A stretch of 64,000 nt of DNA from Bacteroidota bacterium. GTDB taxonomy: Bacteria; Bacteroidota; Bacteroidia; AKYH767-A; OLB10. Positions 11,045-19,082 of this stretch are shown here, piece by piece. Under the pieces are notes generated by a model. That model ran no database searches and had not been told where the DNA came from. It worked only from the letters and a program-made list of their open reading frames with translations. Made by a program: the position numbers and the translations under genes. The stretch spans positions 186,001-250,000 of the forward strand of contig JADKJB010000007.1 of NCBI GenBank assembly GCA_016722525.1, written 5' to 3'. Position 1 is the first letter of the stretch. The number at the start of each line of letters is the position of its first letter.

Positions 11045-11833
11045 ATGAACAATCACAATCCATTTTTAACTGAAGCGAACGGAAAGATTAAATTTTCACA
11101 GCGTCCCGGTGACGAAAATGCTTCCCTGTTTTTCCTTCGAAGTCCGCGCGAACGGTCGATGATTCCATCCACTATGGATAAGATCGAATTTTCTGTTTGG
11201 GTCGAGAAAGAACCCGGAGAGTCGATTTCCAAACGATTTAAAACCTTTCATGAATATTTTGGAAAGCCTAAATTCCGACCCGTTGATAACATCAGCAATG
11301 AGCAAATGCCCACCGAACTCAATAAATTACAGGAGGTGATGAAGGCTCATAAGGTTATGATTACCAATTACACTGAAGTTGCTGACCGCGAAGTGTACAG
11401 ATTCATTACAAAAGAACTTTTCGGTATGCTCACCACTGGTGAATTTTATTCAGTTACCAAATTAGTGTATGAAGAATTTCATCCGAATCGTGAGTATCTG
11501 ATTAAAAAAGCAGCGAGTGATTTTATCCGTTTGATATTTGAGACGTACCTGGGTCCATACAGATTGAATCATCAGAAACATTTACTCCAAAATTACAAAG
11601 AGATTAAGCGTTTATTAAAAACATATGAAGACAATATCGGGTTAGACTTTTTAGAAATGGATGAATTATCTTTCGATGGCGATTCGGCATGCATCATCAT
11701 GGAACTTGGATTTTATGGAATAATGAATGATGTTTTTGTCCACCATTATGAAGGAGATTGTAAGTGTTTTCTCGAAAAATCAGGAACCGTTTGGCAAGTT
11801 ACACATTGTTCACTTCCCGAGCGAATCAAGTGA
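11045..11833 (+). CDS. Conserved hypothetical protein, paralogue of 34227-35027
   Basis: The product is 262 aa, soluble, with no signal peptide or membrane segment. It shares with the gene at 34227 a central block: Y-x-GKPxF, then a T/SxEQxxxEL helix, ADREVYRFITKELF (here) against EDRQLYKFVTEELF (there), and YEEFHPN against YEEFHPH, followed by an aromatic helix and a beta-rich end. The family is not recognised and no catalytic motif stands out, although conserved EEFHP is notable. It has its own upstream region with inverted repeats. The two copies lie on either side of the DUF6603 operon, which may or may not be meaningful. Confidence 0.7.
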   Translation: MNNHNPFLTEANGKIKFSQRPGDENASLFFLRSPRERSMIPSTMDKIEFSVWVEKEPGESISKRFKTFHEYFGKPKFRPVDNISNEQMPTELNKLQEVMKAHKVMITNYTEVADREVYRFITKELFGMLTTGEFYSVTKLVYEEFHPNREYLIKKAASDFIRLIFETYLGPYRLNHQKHLLQNYKEIKRLLKTYEDNIGLDFLEMDELSFDGDSACIIMELGFYGIMNDVFVHHYEGDCKCFLEKSGTVWQVTHCSLPERIK

Positions 11834-12042
11834 ATGGATGCATCAGCGAATCTAAACTGCCCCTCAATGAAATGCGACAACTCACATGCGCCCACTATTA
11901 CTGCAATTTAAAAGCACAATAGGACCCTCTAAACATATATTGGAATGCCCTAATTTCACTTATAACTAAATTTCCTAGTTATCATTTTTATCTAAAAATC
12001 AGCTAGTTACCCCTTAACAGGTTCCAAAAATCTAGTATATAC

Positions 12043-12074
12043 TTGACTTTAAGCTCTTTGATGTTGTATCTTTA
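12043..12074 (+). promoter_or_regulatory. Possible promoter of the toxin operon
   Basis: TTG at 12043-12045 and TATCTTTA at 12067-12074 are 21 bases apart and resemble the Bacteroidota -33 and -7 elements; the same TATCTTTA box occurs before the gene at 1417. The GTG start codon follows 30 bases later. Confidence 0.3.
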
Positions 12075-12104
12075 CAATAGCTTTTAAAACCATTTTTCTT
12101 TTAA

Positions 12105-12590
12105 GTGAAATACGAAATAGTAGAGTTATCAGCCCTTTCGGGAGAAAGGGCGGCGATTTATTCGATTAAAATTGATGATGATGTCATTCTTTTTGAAAAA
12201 TTTCTTGATGAAAATAGAAATATATTTCCTGGGGAGATTAAAAGTCTTGTCAAAAACATTAATCAAATTGGAAAACATGTCGGCACTAGTGAAAAGTACT
12301 TTAAAATTAATGAAGGCAAGCCGGGTGATGGAGTTTGTGCACTGTTCGACTGGCCCGAACGGAAACTACGTTTATACTGTATCCGTTATCAGTCAGTAGC
12401 AATAATTATAGGTGGCGGCGGATATAAATTATCTCACATACGGGCCTGGCAAGACGATAAGAAATTAAAAGCCGAAGCTGAACTGATAATTAAAATAGCT
12501 AAAGATGTAAATCGGCGAATAAAAGATAATGAAATAGTATTATTAGAGAACAAGCTCTATTCTGACATCCCATTTATTTATGAAATATAA
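12105..12590 (+). CDS. HigB/RelE-like toxin of a toxin-antitoxin operon
   Basis: The 161 aa protein starts with GTG; no nearer ATG keeps the N-terminal strand. Residues 80-125 carry the features of Gp49-like/HigB-RelE-ParE family toxins: GDGVCALFDWP, the strand LRLYCIRY, then AIIIGGGGYK and IRAWQDD. These toxins fold as small RNase-like domains and cleave mRNA on the ribosome. The next gene, five bases downstream, is an HTH protein, giving the toxin-first order usual for higBA. The family call is from motif pattern; cleavage activity is inferred. The C-terminal tail after residue 130 is longer than in minimal toxins. Confidence 0.65.
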   Translation: MKYEIVELSALSGERAAIYSIKIDDDVILFEKFLDENRNIFPGEIKSLVKNINQIGKHVGTSEKYFKINEGKPGDGVCALFDWPERKLRLYCIRYQSVAIIIGGGGYKLSHIRAWQDDKKLKAEAELIIKIAKDVNRRIKDNEIVLLENKLYSDIPFIYEI

Positions 12591-12595
12591 TTAAA

Positions 12596-13468
12596 ATGAA
12601 AACACCCAGAAAAATTGACAGTCCGCTCATAAATGAAATAATGAATAGCACTTCCCCGGTAATTGCCATGGAATGTTCTGTTAAAATGCAATTATCAGCA
12701 TTAATTGACGATATGATTAACGAACGCGGCTGGAGTAAATCGGAGTTTGCGGCAAAGATGAATAAGCAGCCTTCGGAAATTACCAAATGGCTGGGTGGTT
12801 GTCATAATTTTACCATCGATACATTGTGTGAAATTGCAGTGGTGCTGGGTGTTCAATTCCGGGATTTGTTTGCGGAAAAAAATATTCAGGTGTTTGAAAC
12901 TAAACTGGTAGCCAATGTGCCTCCTTCCGATTTTAATTATCCAATGTGTGCACAATCATCTGTAGTAAAAGAACCGCAAATGGAATACAGTGCCAGCATC
13001 CTTAACAAAGAAGATAAACGCATTCGCAATTCCGAGACACCAGGAGATGTTTTCGTTCAAACCGGTACAATTATTAAATCGATTGAAATTCTGGAATCCA
13101 CTTTTCGTTTACCTGAAGGATTCGATCTGCCTGCATCCATTGTTCATTTTGATGTAAAGTTTGAATCAGGAAAAACCACCATACCAGGAGAAATTCGCTC
13201 GGTAGTAACTGTATGCACACACGTAGAAAAGTATTTGTTGCAGGTTGGCAAGCTGAGAGCAGCATTTACTTTTGGATTTTCGCATCTTGAAAAGATTACG
13301 GAGGCATTGAAAGATGGCGACGAAAAGGTCTCCGATGAATTGTTAATGTCTTTTTATCACATCGCACTATCCACTATGCGAGGTATTTTGTATTCACAAT
13401 GGAGAGGAACCTTTTTGCATCATGCGATTTTGCCGGAAGTGGATATGGAAGTTTTGCGAAAAGCCTAA
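12596..13468 (+). CDS. HTH antitoxin fused to a SecB-like chaperone domain
   Basis: This 290 aa protein has an XRE-type helix-turn-helix at about residues 40-90 (MINERGWSKSEFAAKMNKQP, then SEITKWLGG and IDTLCEIAVVLGVQFRDLF), followed by a linker. From residue 165 to the end it looks like SecB: VHFDVKFES, a VVTVCTHV strand, and then LSTMRGILYSQWRGTFLHHA with ILPEVDMEVL, which lines up with the SecB C-terminal helix and the RGTFPxLxLAPVNFDAL motif. In toxin-antitoxin-chaperone systems a separate SecB-like chaperone protects the antitoxin. Here both seem to be on one chain. It follows the toxin by 5 bases and precedes a phosphoesterase by 2 bases. The SecB assignment is by eye and needs structure comparison. 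Confidence 0.65.
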   Translation: MKTPRKIDSPLINEIMNSTSPVIAMECSVKMQLSALIDDMINERGWSKSEFAAKMNKQPSEITKWLGGCHNFTIDTLCEIAVVLGVQFRDLFAEKNIQVFETKLVANVPPSDFNYPMCAQSSVVKEPQMEYSASILNKEDKRIRNSETPGDVFVQTGTIIKSIEILESTFRLPEGFDLPASIVHFDVKFESGKTTIPGEIRSVVTVCTHVEKYLLQVGKLRAAFTFGFSHLEKITEALKDGDEKVSDELLMSFYHIALSTMRGILYSQWRGTFLHHAILPEVDMEVLRKA

Positions 13469-13470
13469 AA

Positions 13471-14229
13471 ATGAAAATCCAATTCTGTTCCGATCTGCAT
13501 TTGGAGTTTGCCGAGAACCGGAAATATCTCAAAAACAATCCAATCATTCCCGCTGGAGAAATTCTGTTGCTTGGTGGTGATATCATGTTGTTCAGTCAGA
13601 TGGACCACCATAGGGACTTTATAAATTTCTTATCAGATCATTTTCAAATGACCTATTGGATTCCGGGTAATCATGAATATTATCATGGGAGTATCGATGA
13701 AAGGACAGGAAGTTTTAAGGAACAACTTAGCAAAAATGTAGTGTTACTGAACAATAAGGTTATTGATGCCGGAGAAGTTGAAATTGTATGTTCAACATTA
13801 TGGTCACAAATCAGTCCTCTTAATGCATGGAATATCCAAATGAACATGTCGGATTTTCATTTAATAAAAAAGTCACGTAAAACGATTTCTATAGGACAAT
13901 ATAACATCTTGCACACGGAGAGTTTAAATTTCATAACCACATCTCTTCAAAATAAAATTAAAGTTCCCAGAATAGTTTTAACGCATCATGTTCCCACTTT
14001 TATGAATTATCCCGAACAATACCGGAATGATCCGTTGAATGAAGGATTTGCAACAGAGTTATTCAAATTGATCGAAACCTCTCAAATCGATTACTGGATT
14101 TTTGGTCATCATCATCGAAATATTTCTCCATTTAAAATTGGATCCTGTAGTTTAGAAACTAATCAACTTGGGTATGTTGCGCATGGGGAGAATGAAAGTT
14201 TTAAACATAACAAGGTGCTGGTGGTTTAA
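13471..14229 (+). CDS. Calcineurin-like metallophosphoesterase
   Basis: The product is 252 aa starting at the ATG of MKIQFCSDLHLEF, two bases after the preceding stop; an upstream in-frame start would overlap that gene and add non-conserved residues. All five metal-binding motifs are visible: DLHLEF near residue 8, GGDI near 38, GNHEYY near 69, LTHHVP near 172 and GHHHRN near 212. Proteins of this class hydrolyse phosphodi- or monoesters with two metal ions in the cytoplasm. Its place as third gene of the toxin/HTH-SecB operon suggests co-transcription, but a role in the toxin system is only inferred. Confidence 0.85.
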   Translation: MKIQFCSDLHLEFAENRKYLKNNPIIPAGEILLLGGDIMLFSQMDHHRDFINFLSDHFQMTYWIPGNHEYYHGSIDERTGSFKEQLSKNVVLLNNKVIDAGEVEIVCSTLWSQISPLNAWNIQMNMSDFHLIKKSRKTISIGQYNILHTESLNFITTSLQNKIKVPRIVLTHHVPTFMNYPEQYRNDPLNEGFATELFKLIETSQIDYWIFGHHHRNISPFKIGSCSLETNQLGYVAHGENESFKHNKVLVV

Positions 14230-14425
14230 TGAATTTCCATTTCAGGATTCAATATACCCATTCACGCACTTGGTGAAACCACCAACCAACATGACCGGTT
14301 AAACTAACAGCCTCATGGTCTTCCACATTTCTTTTCCTACTACTTTGGCTTGAAACCTACCGGAGGCCGATCTCTGTAAACAGGCTCCAGCAACGATTTA
14401 ATGATGTTGTAAATTTCAGTAATTC

Positions 14426-14444
14426 CTTGCCTGCAGCAGGCAGG
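14426..14444. repeat. GC-rich palindromic repeat, copy inside the ORF6N pseudogene
   Basis: The core TGCCTGC-A-GCAGGCA is a near-perfect hairpin and matches the copy at 14539-14557. Here it lies in frame in the broken gene and adds about six codons (PACCRQ). The GC content is far above the AT-rich surroundings. Confidence 0.65.
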
Positions 14445-14538
14445 ATCGTCTTGAGTAATTTGATCTGCTTCTATCGATTCAATTTTTTCAAGCAATTCTT
14501 TATATTCTGAAATCATTCTGCGCATTTTTACAAATACT

Positions 14539-14557
14539 CCTGCCTGCAGCAGGCAGG
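14539..14557. repeat. GC-rich palindromic repeat, frame-breaking copy
   Basis: A 19-base palindrome with nine-base arms (CCTGCCTGC) around one base. Deleting 19 bases here restores the ORF6N reading frame exactly, which marks it as a recent insertion. CCTGCC ends are shared with the hairpin units at 37696-37793. Confidence 0.7.
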
Positions 14558-14929
14558 CTCATAATCTGAATATTCACCGCAATGGCCTGTGCTGATCGAA
14601 GTACACTGGAAAGCATGGATACTCATTGTTCTGTAAAAGCCAAAGGAGGTTTTCGTCTGCCTCCCCAACTTGAAGTCACAATTTGTGACTTCAAGTTGAA
14701 ATACTCTTCTTCTGATAACTGAAACATGAAATCCTCCGGAAACCGTTCAGCATTTCGCTTAACTGCCTGATTCAACACCTTGGTTGGTACTCCATACATG
14801 ACAGCCAGGTCTTCATCAAGTAGTACTTTTTGGTTTCTGAGAAGATAAATTTTTGAGAACAACCCCTCTTCAGGAGGTAGTTGGATTGTGGAAATTGGTT
14901 TTTTTCATGAAAAATTGTTTAAAATGAAA

Positions 14930-15785
14930 TGAGGCTATTTTGTGCTAGAAAATAATTTTCAATCCGCCAAAGGGAAAATATTTTTTGCAAAATAAATTTA
15001 ATCGGTTTTCAATATTATGTTTGCAAAAAAGGGCTGGGGTACGGAAGCCATGCTTGGCGTAAGGAGGTTACATAAAAGAAGAATAATTTTTACTGTAGAG
15101 ATATTTTAATGGAGGCAAGAATTGAAATTAATTGAAATATGATGCTCATTTTACGGAAATGAATTTTGCTTTCCGTATCTTTAAGTTTAGTTTTTTCGTA
15201 AGAGCGGAATTTTCTTCTTCATTACATTCCCGGACGCCATGCATGGCGTCCGTACACTGTTTTTTATGCATGAAGTTAATTTTCGTCGGAGAGGAATATT
15301 TGTGTTAGAAATAATTTTAAATCCCCCAAAGGGAAAATATTTTTTGCAAAATAAATTTAATCGGTTTCCAAAATTTTGCTTTGAAAAAAGGGCTGGGGTA
15401 CGGACGCCATGCTTGGCGTCCGGAGGTTACATAAAAGAAGAATAATTTTTACTGTAGAGAATTTTAATGGAGGTAAGAATTGATATCATTTGAAATATGA
15501 TGCTCATTTTACGGAAATGAATTTTGCTTTATGCCTCATTTATTTATTTTTGAGAAGGAAGGCATTTTCCTCTCTTCATTACATTCCCGGACGCCATGCA
15601 TGGCGTCCGTACACTGTTTTTTATGCATGAAGTTAATTTTCGTCGGAGAGGTATATTTGTGTTAGAAAATAATTTTAAATCCGCCAAAGGGAAAATAATT
15701 TTTGCAAAATAAATTTAATCGGTTTCCAATATTATGCTCGCAAAAAAGGGCTGGGGTACGGAAGCCATGCTTGGCGTAAGGAAGC
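14930..15785. repeat. Tandem repeat, about 2.4 copies of a 358-359 bp unit
   Basis: The landmark AATCC(G/C)CCAAAGGGAAAAT occurs at 14961, 15320 and 15678, giving periods of 359 and 358 bases. Each unit also contains a GGGCTGGGGTACGGAxGCCAT box, a CATAAAAGAAGAATAATTTT box, and, in two units, a perfect palindrome GGACGCCATGCATGGCGTCC (near 15231 and 15590). No protein-coding frame is conserved between copies. Variation is by substitutions and short indels. It may be a duplicated intergenic element with hairpins. The 293 bases between the array and the gene at 16079 show nothing further. Confidence 0.75.
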
Positions 15786-16078
15786 ATGATGAGGAAAAGG
15801 TTTTGTTTTATAGAGAATAAGTCAAGGCAAACTGATAACTTATAGAGTTTTAACTATTCGGAAAATTCTACATATTTTCACTCATTGCATATTTATAATT
15901 TCCTCACATTCAATTAGATAATTTTTATTTACAAATTTTACTCCAGATACTGAGCAAATTTGCTCCATGTATGGAGAAAATGGGAAAAAAGTAATCCTAT
16001 TGAACCAGTGGAAAAAAGATTATAGCGAATAAGTAACCAAATGCAATCTCAACGCATCTAACCGTCAATTACCACAAA

Positions 16079-16924
16079 ATGCATTTGTTTTATAATAAGA
16101 ATAGTAAGCTTCGTAATTTCTGGTGGATCGTTGTGTTTTTCCTGATATTGGGATCATTTACATTGCCTGCCATACTGATTGCAAAACATTACGGATGGGA
16201 AGTCACTATGTGGATGCAGGCCCTACTTGTTGTTGCTGCAACTTATGTCTGTCAGCTGCTTCGCAGAAAGCCCCTAATTGAGGTGACTGGAGTTTTGAAT
16301 TCAGTTTGGATTAAACATTTTGGAATAGGTTTAGGTATAGGAGCCGCGCTGATGTTGATACCGGCGGGGTGCCTTTACCTTGGTGGTTGGATATCGTGGC
16401 AAGCAACATCATTTGATATGAACCTCATCATTCAAGCTGCAGGTTTATATCTTTGTGTTGCAGTTGCAGAAGAATTTTTGTTTCGTGGCTTTTTGTTTCA
16501 GCGATTAGGTAACGGTTTCGGATATGTGCCAGCACAATTAATAATATCTGCATATTTCTTGCTCACACATATGAATAATCCCGGCATGACCGGAAATACC
16601 AGAGTGATTGCATCCGTGAATATCTTTCTTGCTTCCATTCTTTTGGGATATGCATTTATAAAAACAAAGAGTCTGGCCATGCCTCTTGCTATTCACTTCA
16701 TGGCAAATTTTGTGCAAGGAACGGTGCTTGGATTTGGTGTCAGTGGTAATGAACAGACCGGTTTGTTGAAGCCAATTTTTAACGAAGCTCCACAATGGCT
16801 CACAGGTGGCAGCTTTGGTCTTGAAGCGAGCGTGCCGGGTTTAATTTGTGTGATGCTGGCTTTGGTTTTGATGGGGATTTGGAGAGGAGATTCGATAAAG
16901 GCCTGGCGTCCGGAGATAATATAA
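16079..16924 (+). CDS. CPBP family intramembrane metalloprotease
   Basis: The 281 aa product has about eight hydrophobic helices. The CPBP (Abi) motifs are present: EEFLFRGFLFQRL near residue 130 (EExxxR), a histidine in LLTHMNN near 164, and AIHFMANF near 205 (HxxxN). These Glu and His residues bind the catalytic metal in intramembrane proteases related to Rce1. Bacterial members process or modify small peptides and membrane proteins and are often linked to bacteriocin self-immunity. The ATG at 16079 begins a short cytoplasmic leader MHLFYNKNSKLRN before the first helix. It is convergent with the DUF6603 operon 225 bases downstream. Confidence 0.85.
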   Translation: MHLFYNKNSKLRNFWWIVVFFLILGSFTLPAILIAKHYGWEVTMWMQALLVVAATYVCQLLRRKPLIEVTGVLNSVWIKHFGIGLGIGAALMLIPAGCLYLGGWISWQATSFDMNLIIQAAGLYLCVAVAEEFLFRGFLFQRLGNGFGYVPAQLIISAYFLLTHMNNPGMTGNTRVIASVNIFLASILLGYAFIKTKSLAMPLAIHFMANFVQGTVLGFGVSGNEQTGLLKPIFNEAPQWLTGGSFGLEASVPGLICVMLALVLMGIWRGDSIKAWRPEII

Positions 16925-17149
16925 ATTAAACGCTTTTGCCTTTATTATTAGAAGTTCCATATTTCGAAAGCACAGGGAACTTTTTCCGCTGATATAATTC
17001 TTGATTTTTCCCCTATGTTGAAAATTAGTATCGCCATTAAAATTTTATAAATATCCCAAAGAAGCCATGTTCAGTGCTTCCAAAACAATTTGTTTAGACT
17101 ATACTTTTGGTTAAGAATAGTTATATCAAGAAATGGATTTATGAAAACA

Positions 17150-19057
17150 TTATGCTGTACCATAATGCATAGTTTTTAAATATCTATTTGGTCCTATAAA
17201 TACTATCAGCGAACATTGAGGCATTAGAAATGAATTACCATAATTCATTCCAAGCAATTCTATACTGTTTGGGTAATGTGGAGATCCTTCAAATGTTTCA
17301 AAAACATAAGCAACATCCGAAGCGGTCGGTATTTCAGCCCAGCCATCGGGTATTTTAAAATTTTTTTTGTCAAATATTACAATTGTTCCAAATGGGACAA
17401 AAGGATTTATAGGGAAATCGAAATCAGACTTAGCACCTGTAACTTTGTTTTGCACACCTTTCTCATCAAGTCCTTTGTTAGCAAAGAATTTTTGTGAGCT
17501 ATCAAAAGTACTTACTTTTACATTGCCTTTTATTTCCAATTCAAGGGGGAGAATTTGTTCTTTTCTTTCAGTGCTTTTTGCAGGTATTCCTGAACCAGAA
17601 TCAACCTGAACAGATGTGCCAATTGTAACTATTGTTTTCAATTTCCCATTTGATTTATTTTCCTCAACTTTCCAATTCAATGGTGACGAAAACATGTTCT
17701 CCCCATCTTTAAGTGAGGGAATCAATGCCTGCTCGGAAAACAAATTCTTTTTTTCAATAAATAAAACCAATTGCCCATCGTCATGTTCTGCCATATTAAA
17801 ATACCGCAAATAGACCAATGCAACACCTTCCGGAAGACGAGTAAATAAATTTGATATTTTGAAGGTCAGTATACCATCCACACCTTTTCCCAACAGTGTT
17901 CTTTTATCTCTGTTCCCAAAAAGGAATTTTAATTTCTCTGCCTCCAATTCCAGATCAGGTTTAATCTCCCATTTTACGATTGGGCCCTGAATAAATTTAT
18001 TAATACGCCATAACTCATTCAGATAGCTATATTCACCTGTATTATTGATGGAAGTAGTGTCTGTTAACTGCGCCAAAACCAGGTCCTGGCTGGCTGCAAC
18101 TGCGCTGCTGAAATCAATATTTTTATCACCCTCATCAGTTCCAACTATAATTAACTCAAAATATGGAACACCTCGGCTATGTTTTGAAACATCAAGTTCA
18201 AAGTCATGCATTCCTTCGTTTATTATAGTAAGTGACAATTCATTATAAAGTGTTAATGTCTCAAAATCTTTTGAAGTGTAAATTTTATTGTTGTTTTCAA
18301 GCCAAGCAGCTTTTAATGGGAATGGTGGTGATACATAATCTGCAGGGCGACAAAGCTCAATTGCTAATTGTTGAAATCCTTCAACATGTTTTATGGTTTT
18401 CGTTTTGTTTCTGAAATTTATTTGCTTTAGGTCCCAGGAGATATCTATATATCTCAATGCGGGAAAGAAATCAGAAATTACATTTTCAAATTGAATTAGA
18501 AAACAATCTTTGTTTTTCAATTCAATTTCTTTTTCAGGCCAGATAAATAGAATCCATTCGTTTCCAAGATGAGTGTTGTTTGGTAAGGGTATTTGCTTAG
18601 GGTCCTTTGTTAAATCTCGTTTCACAATATCAGCCGGCGAGTTTTGAGCTGATATGTGCTCATCCGCTTCATGAGTTTTATTCAGTGGTTCAATAAGTGA
18701 TATAAGTGGTTTCGATAATTTAGATTGCAATGCAACTCCCGGACTTGACACAGATATATTTCCCATATGCTCGGGATTCATGAGGTCTGAAAAATTCACA
18801 TAGATTCCAGTTGAATTTGGTCCTCCAATAATCAGCTTATCGTGCCCTGTGTTTGTAATAGAAATGATGAATTTATTTTCGATTGGGTTTTTAGAATTTT
18901 TTTTACTTACAATAAACGGGGCAGGTAGCGCATCCGGATTTGATATATTTTCAATGTCGACTTGCACCATATTTTTTTGATGCAATTCCTTGAACTTTAT
19001 ATTTGGATCTGAAGGCTGTGTTGATGACGGTTTAATTAGCAACTCTGTTGTTTCCAT
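17150..19057 (-). CDS. Last gene of the DUF6603 operon, 635 aa, unknown, tail-collar-like end
   Basis: The family is not recognised. The protein is soluble, has no signal peptide (METTELLIKPSSTQPSDPN) and is rich in short beta strands. Residues 25-230 look like a beta-sandwich region with IENxxNPDALPAPFIVS and ISITNTGHDKLIIGG. Near residues 550-580, after a PINPFVPF segment, it reads GTIVIFDKKNFKIPDGWAEI, which resembles the GxIxxFxxxxxPxGWxxC start of phage tail-collar domains, although the Cys is replaced. It starts 25 bases after the stop of the 1822 aa gene and is the last gene before a convergent neighbour. Because it sits with other large signal-less proteins it may be part of a cytoplasmic assembly or a cargo. 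That is inference. Confidence 0.75.
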   Translation of the reverse strand: METTELLIKPSSTQPSDPNIKFKELHQKNMVQVDIENISNPDALPAPFIVSKKNSKNPIENKFIISITNTGHDKLIIGGPNSTGIYVNFSDLMNPEHMGNISVSSPGVALQSKLSKPLISLIEPLNKTHEADEHISAQNSPADIVKRDLTKDPKQIPLPNNTHLGNEWILFIWPEKEIELKNKDCFLIQFENVISDFFPALRYIDISWDLKQINFRNKTKTIKHVEGFQQLAIELCRPADYVSPPFPLKAAWLENNNKIYTSKDFETLTLYNELSLTIINEGMHDFELDVSKHSRGVPYFELIIVGTDEGDKNIDFSSAVAASQDLVLAQLTDTTSINNTGEYSYLNELWRINKFIQGPIVKWEIKPDLELEAEKLKFLFGNRDKRTLLGKGVDGILTFKISNLFTRLPEGVALVYLRYFNMAEHDDGQLVLFIEKKNLFSEQALIPSLKDGENMFSSPLNWKVEENKSNGKLKTIVTIGTSVQVDSGSGIPAKSTERKEQILPLELEIKGNVKVSTFDSSQKFFANKGLDEKGVQNKVTGAKSDFDFPINPFVPFGTIVIFDKKNFKIPDGWAEIPTASDVAYVFETFEGSPHYPNSIELLGMNYGNSFLMPQCSLIVFIGPNRYLKTMHYGTA

Positions 19058-19082
19058 TTTTTGTTTTTGTTTTTTTGTTCTT

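Larger units (their letters stand above)
14340..14862 (-). pseudogene. ORF6N-domain protein, broken by a stop and a repeat insertion
   Basis: The N-terminal half (14623-14862) is an ORF6N domain: IYLLRNQKVLLDEDLAVMYG, VLNQAVKRNAERFPEDFMF, SQIVTSSWGG and AFTEQ. Homologues continue with FTEQGVxMLSSVLRS. Here the Gly codon is TGA (14623-14625), after which the same frame reads VSMLSSVLRSAQAIAVNIQI. A 19-base GC-rich palindrome is then inserted; removing it restores IMRVFVKMRRMISEYKELLE and the frame of the C-terminal half (14340-14525). A second copy of the repeat lies in frame further on and encodes PACCRQ. ORF6N proteins are often phage-related DNA-binding proteins. This copy looks dead by at least two lesions. 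Confidence 0.8.

Noticed and set aside
13399..13470. Upstream start for the metallophosphoesterase
   Set aside because: It would overlap the HTH gene and add residues not fitting the family, which begins at the first strand MKIQFCSDLHL.
14930..15785. CRISPR array
   Set aside because: Units are about 358 bases long with no alternation of short repeats and unique spacers.
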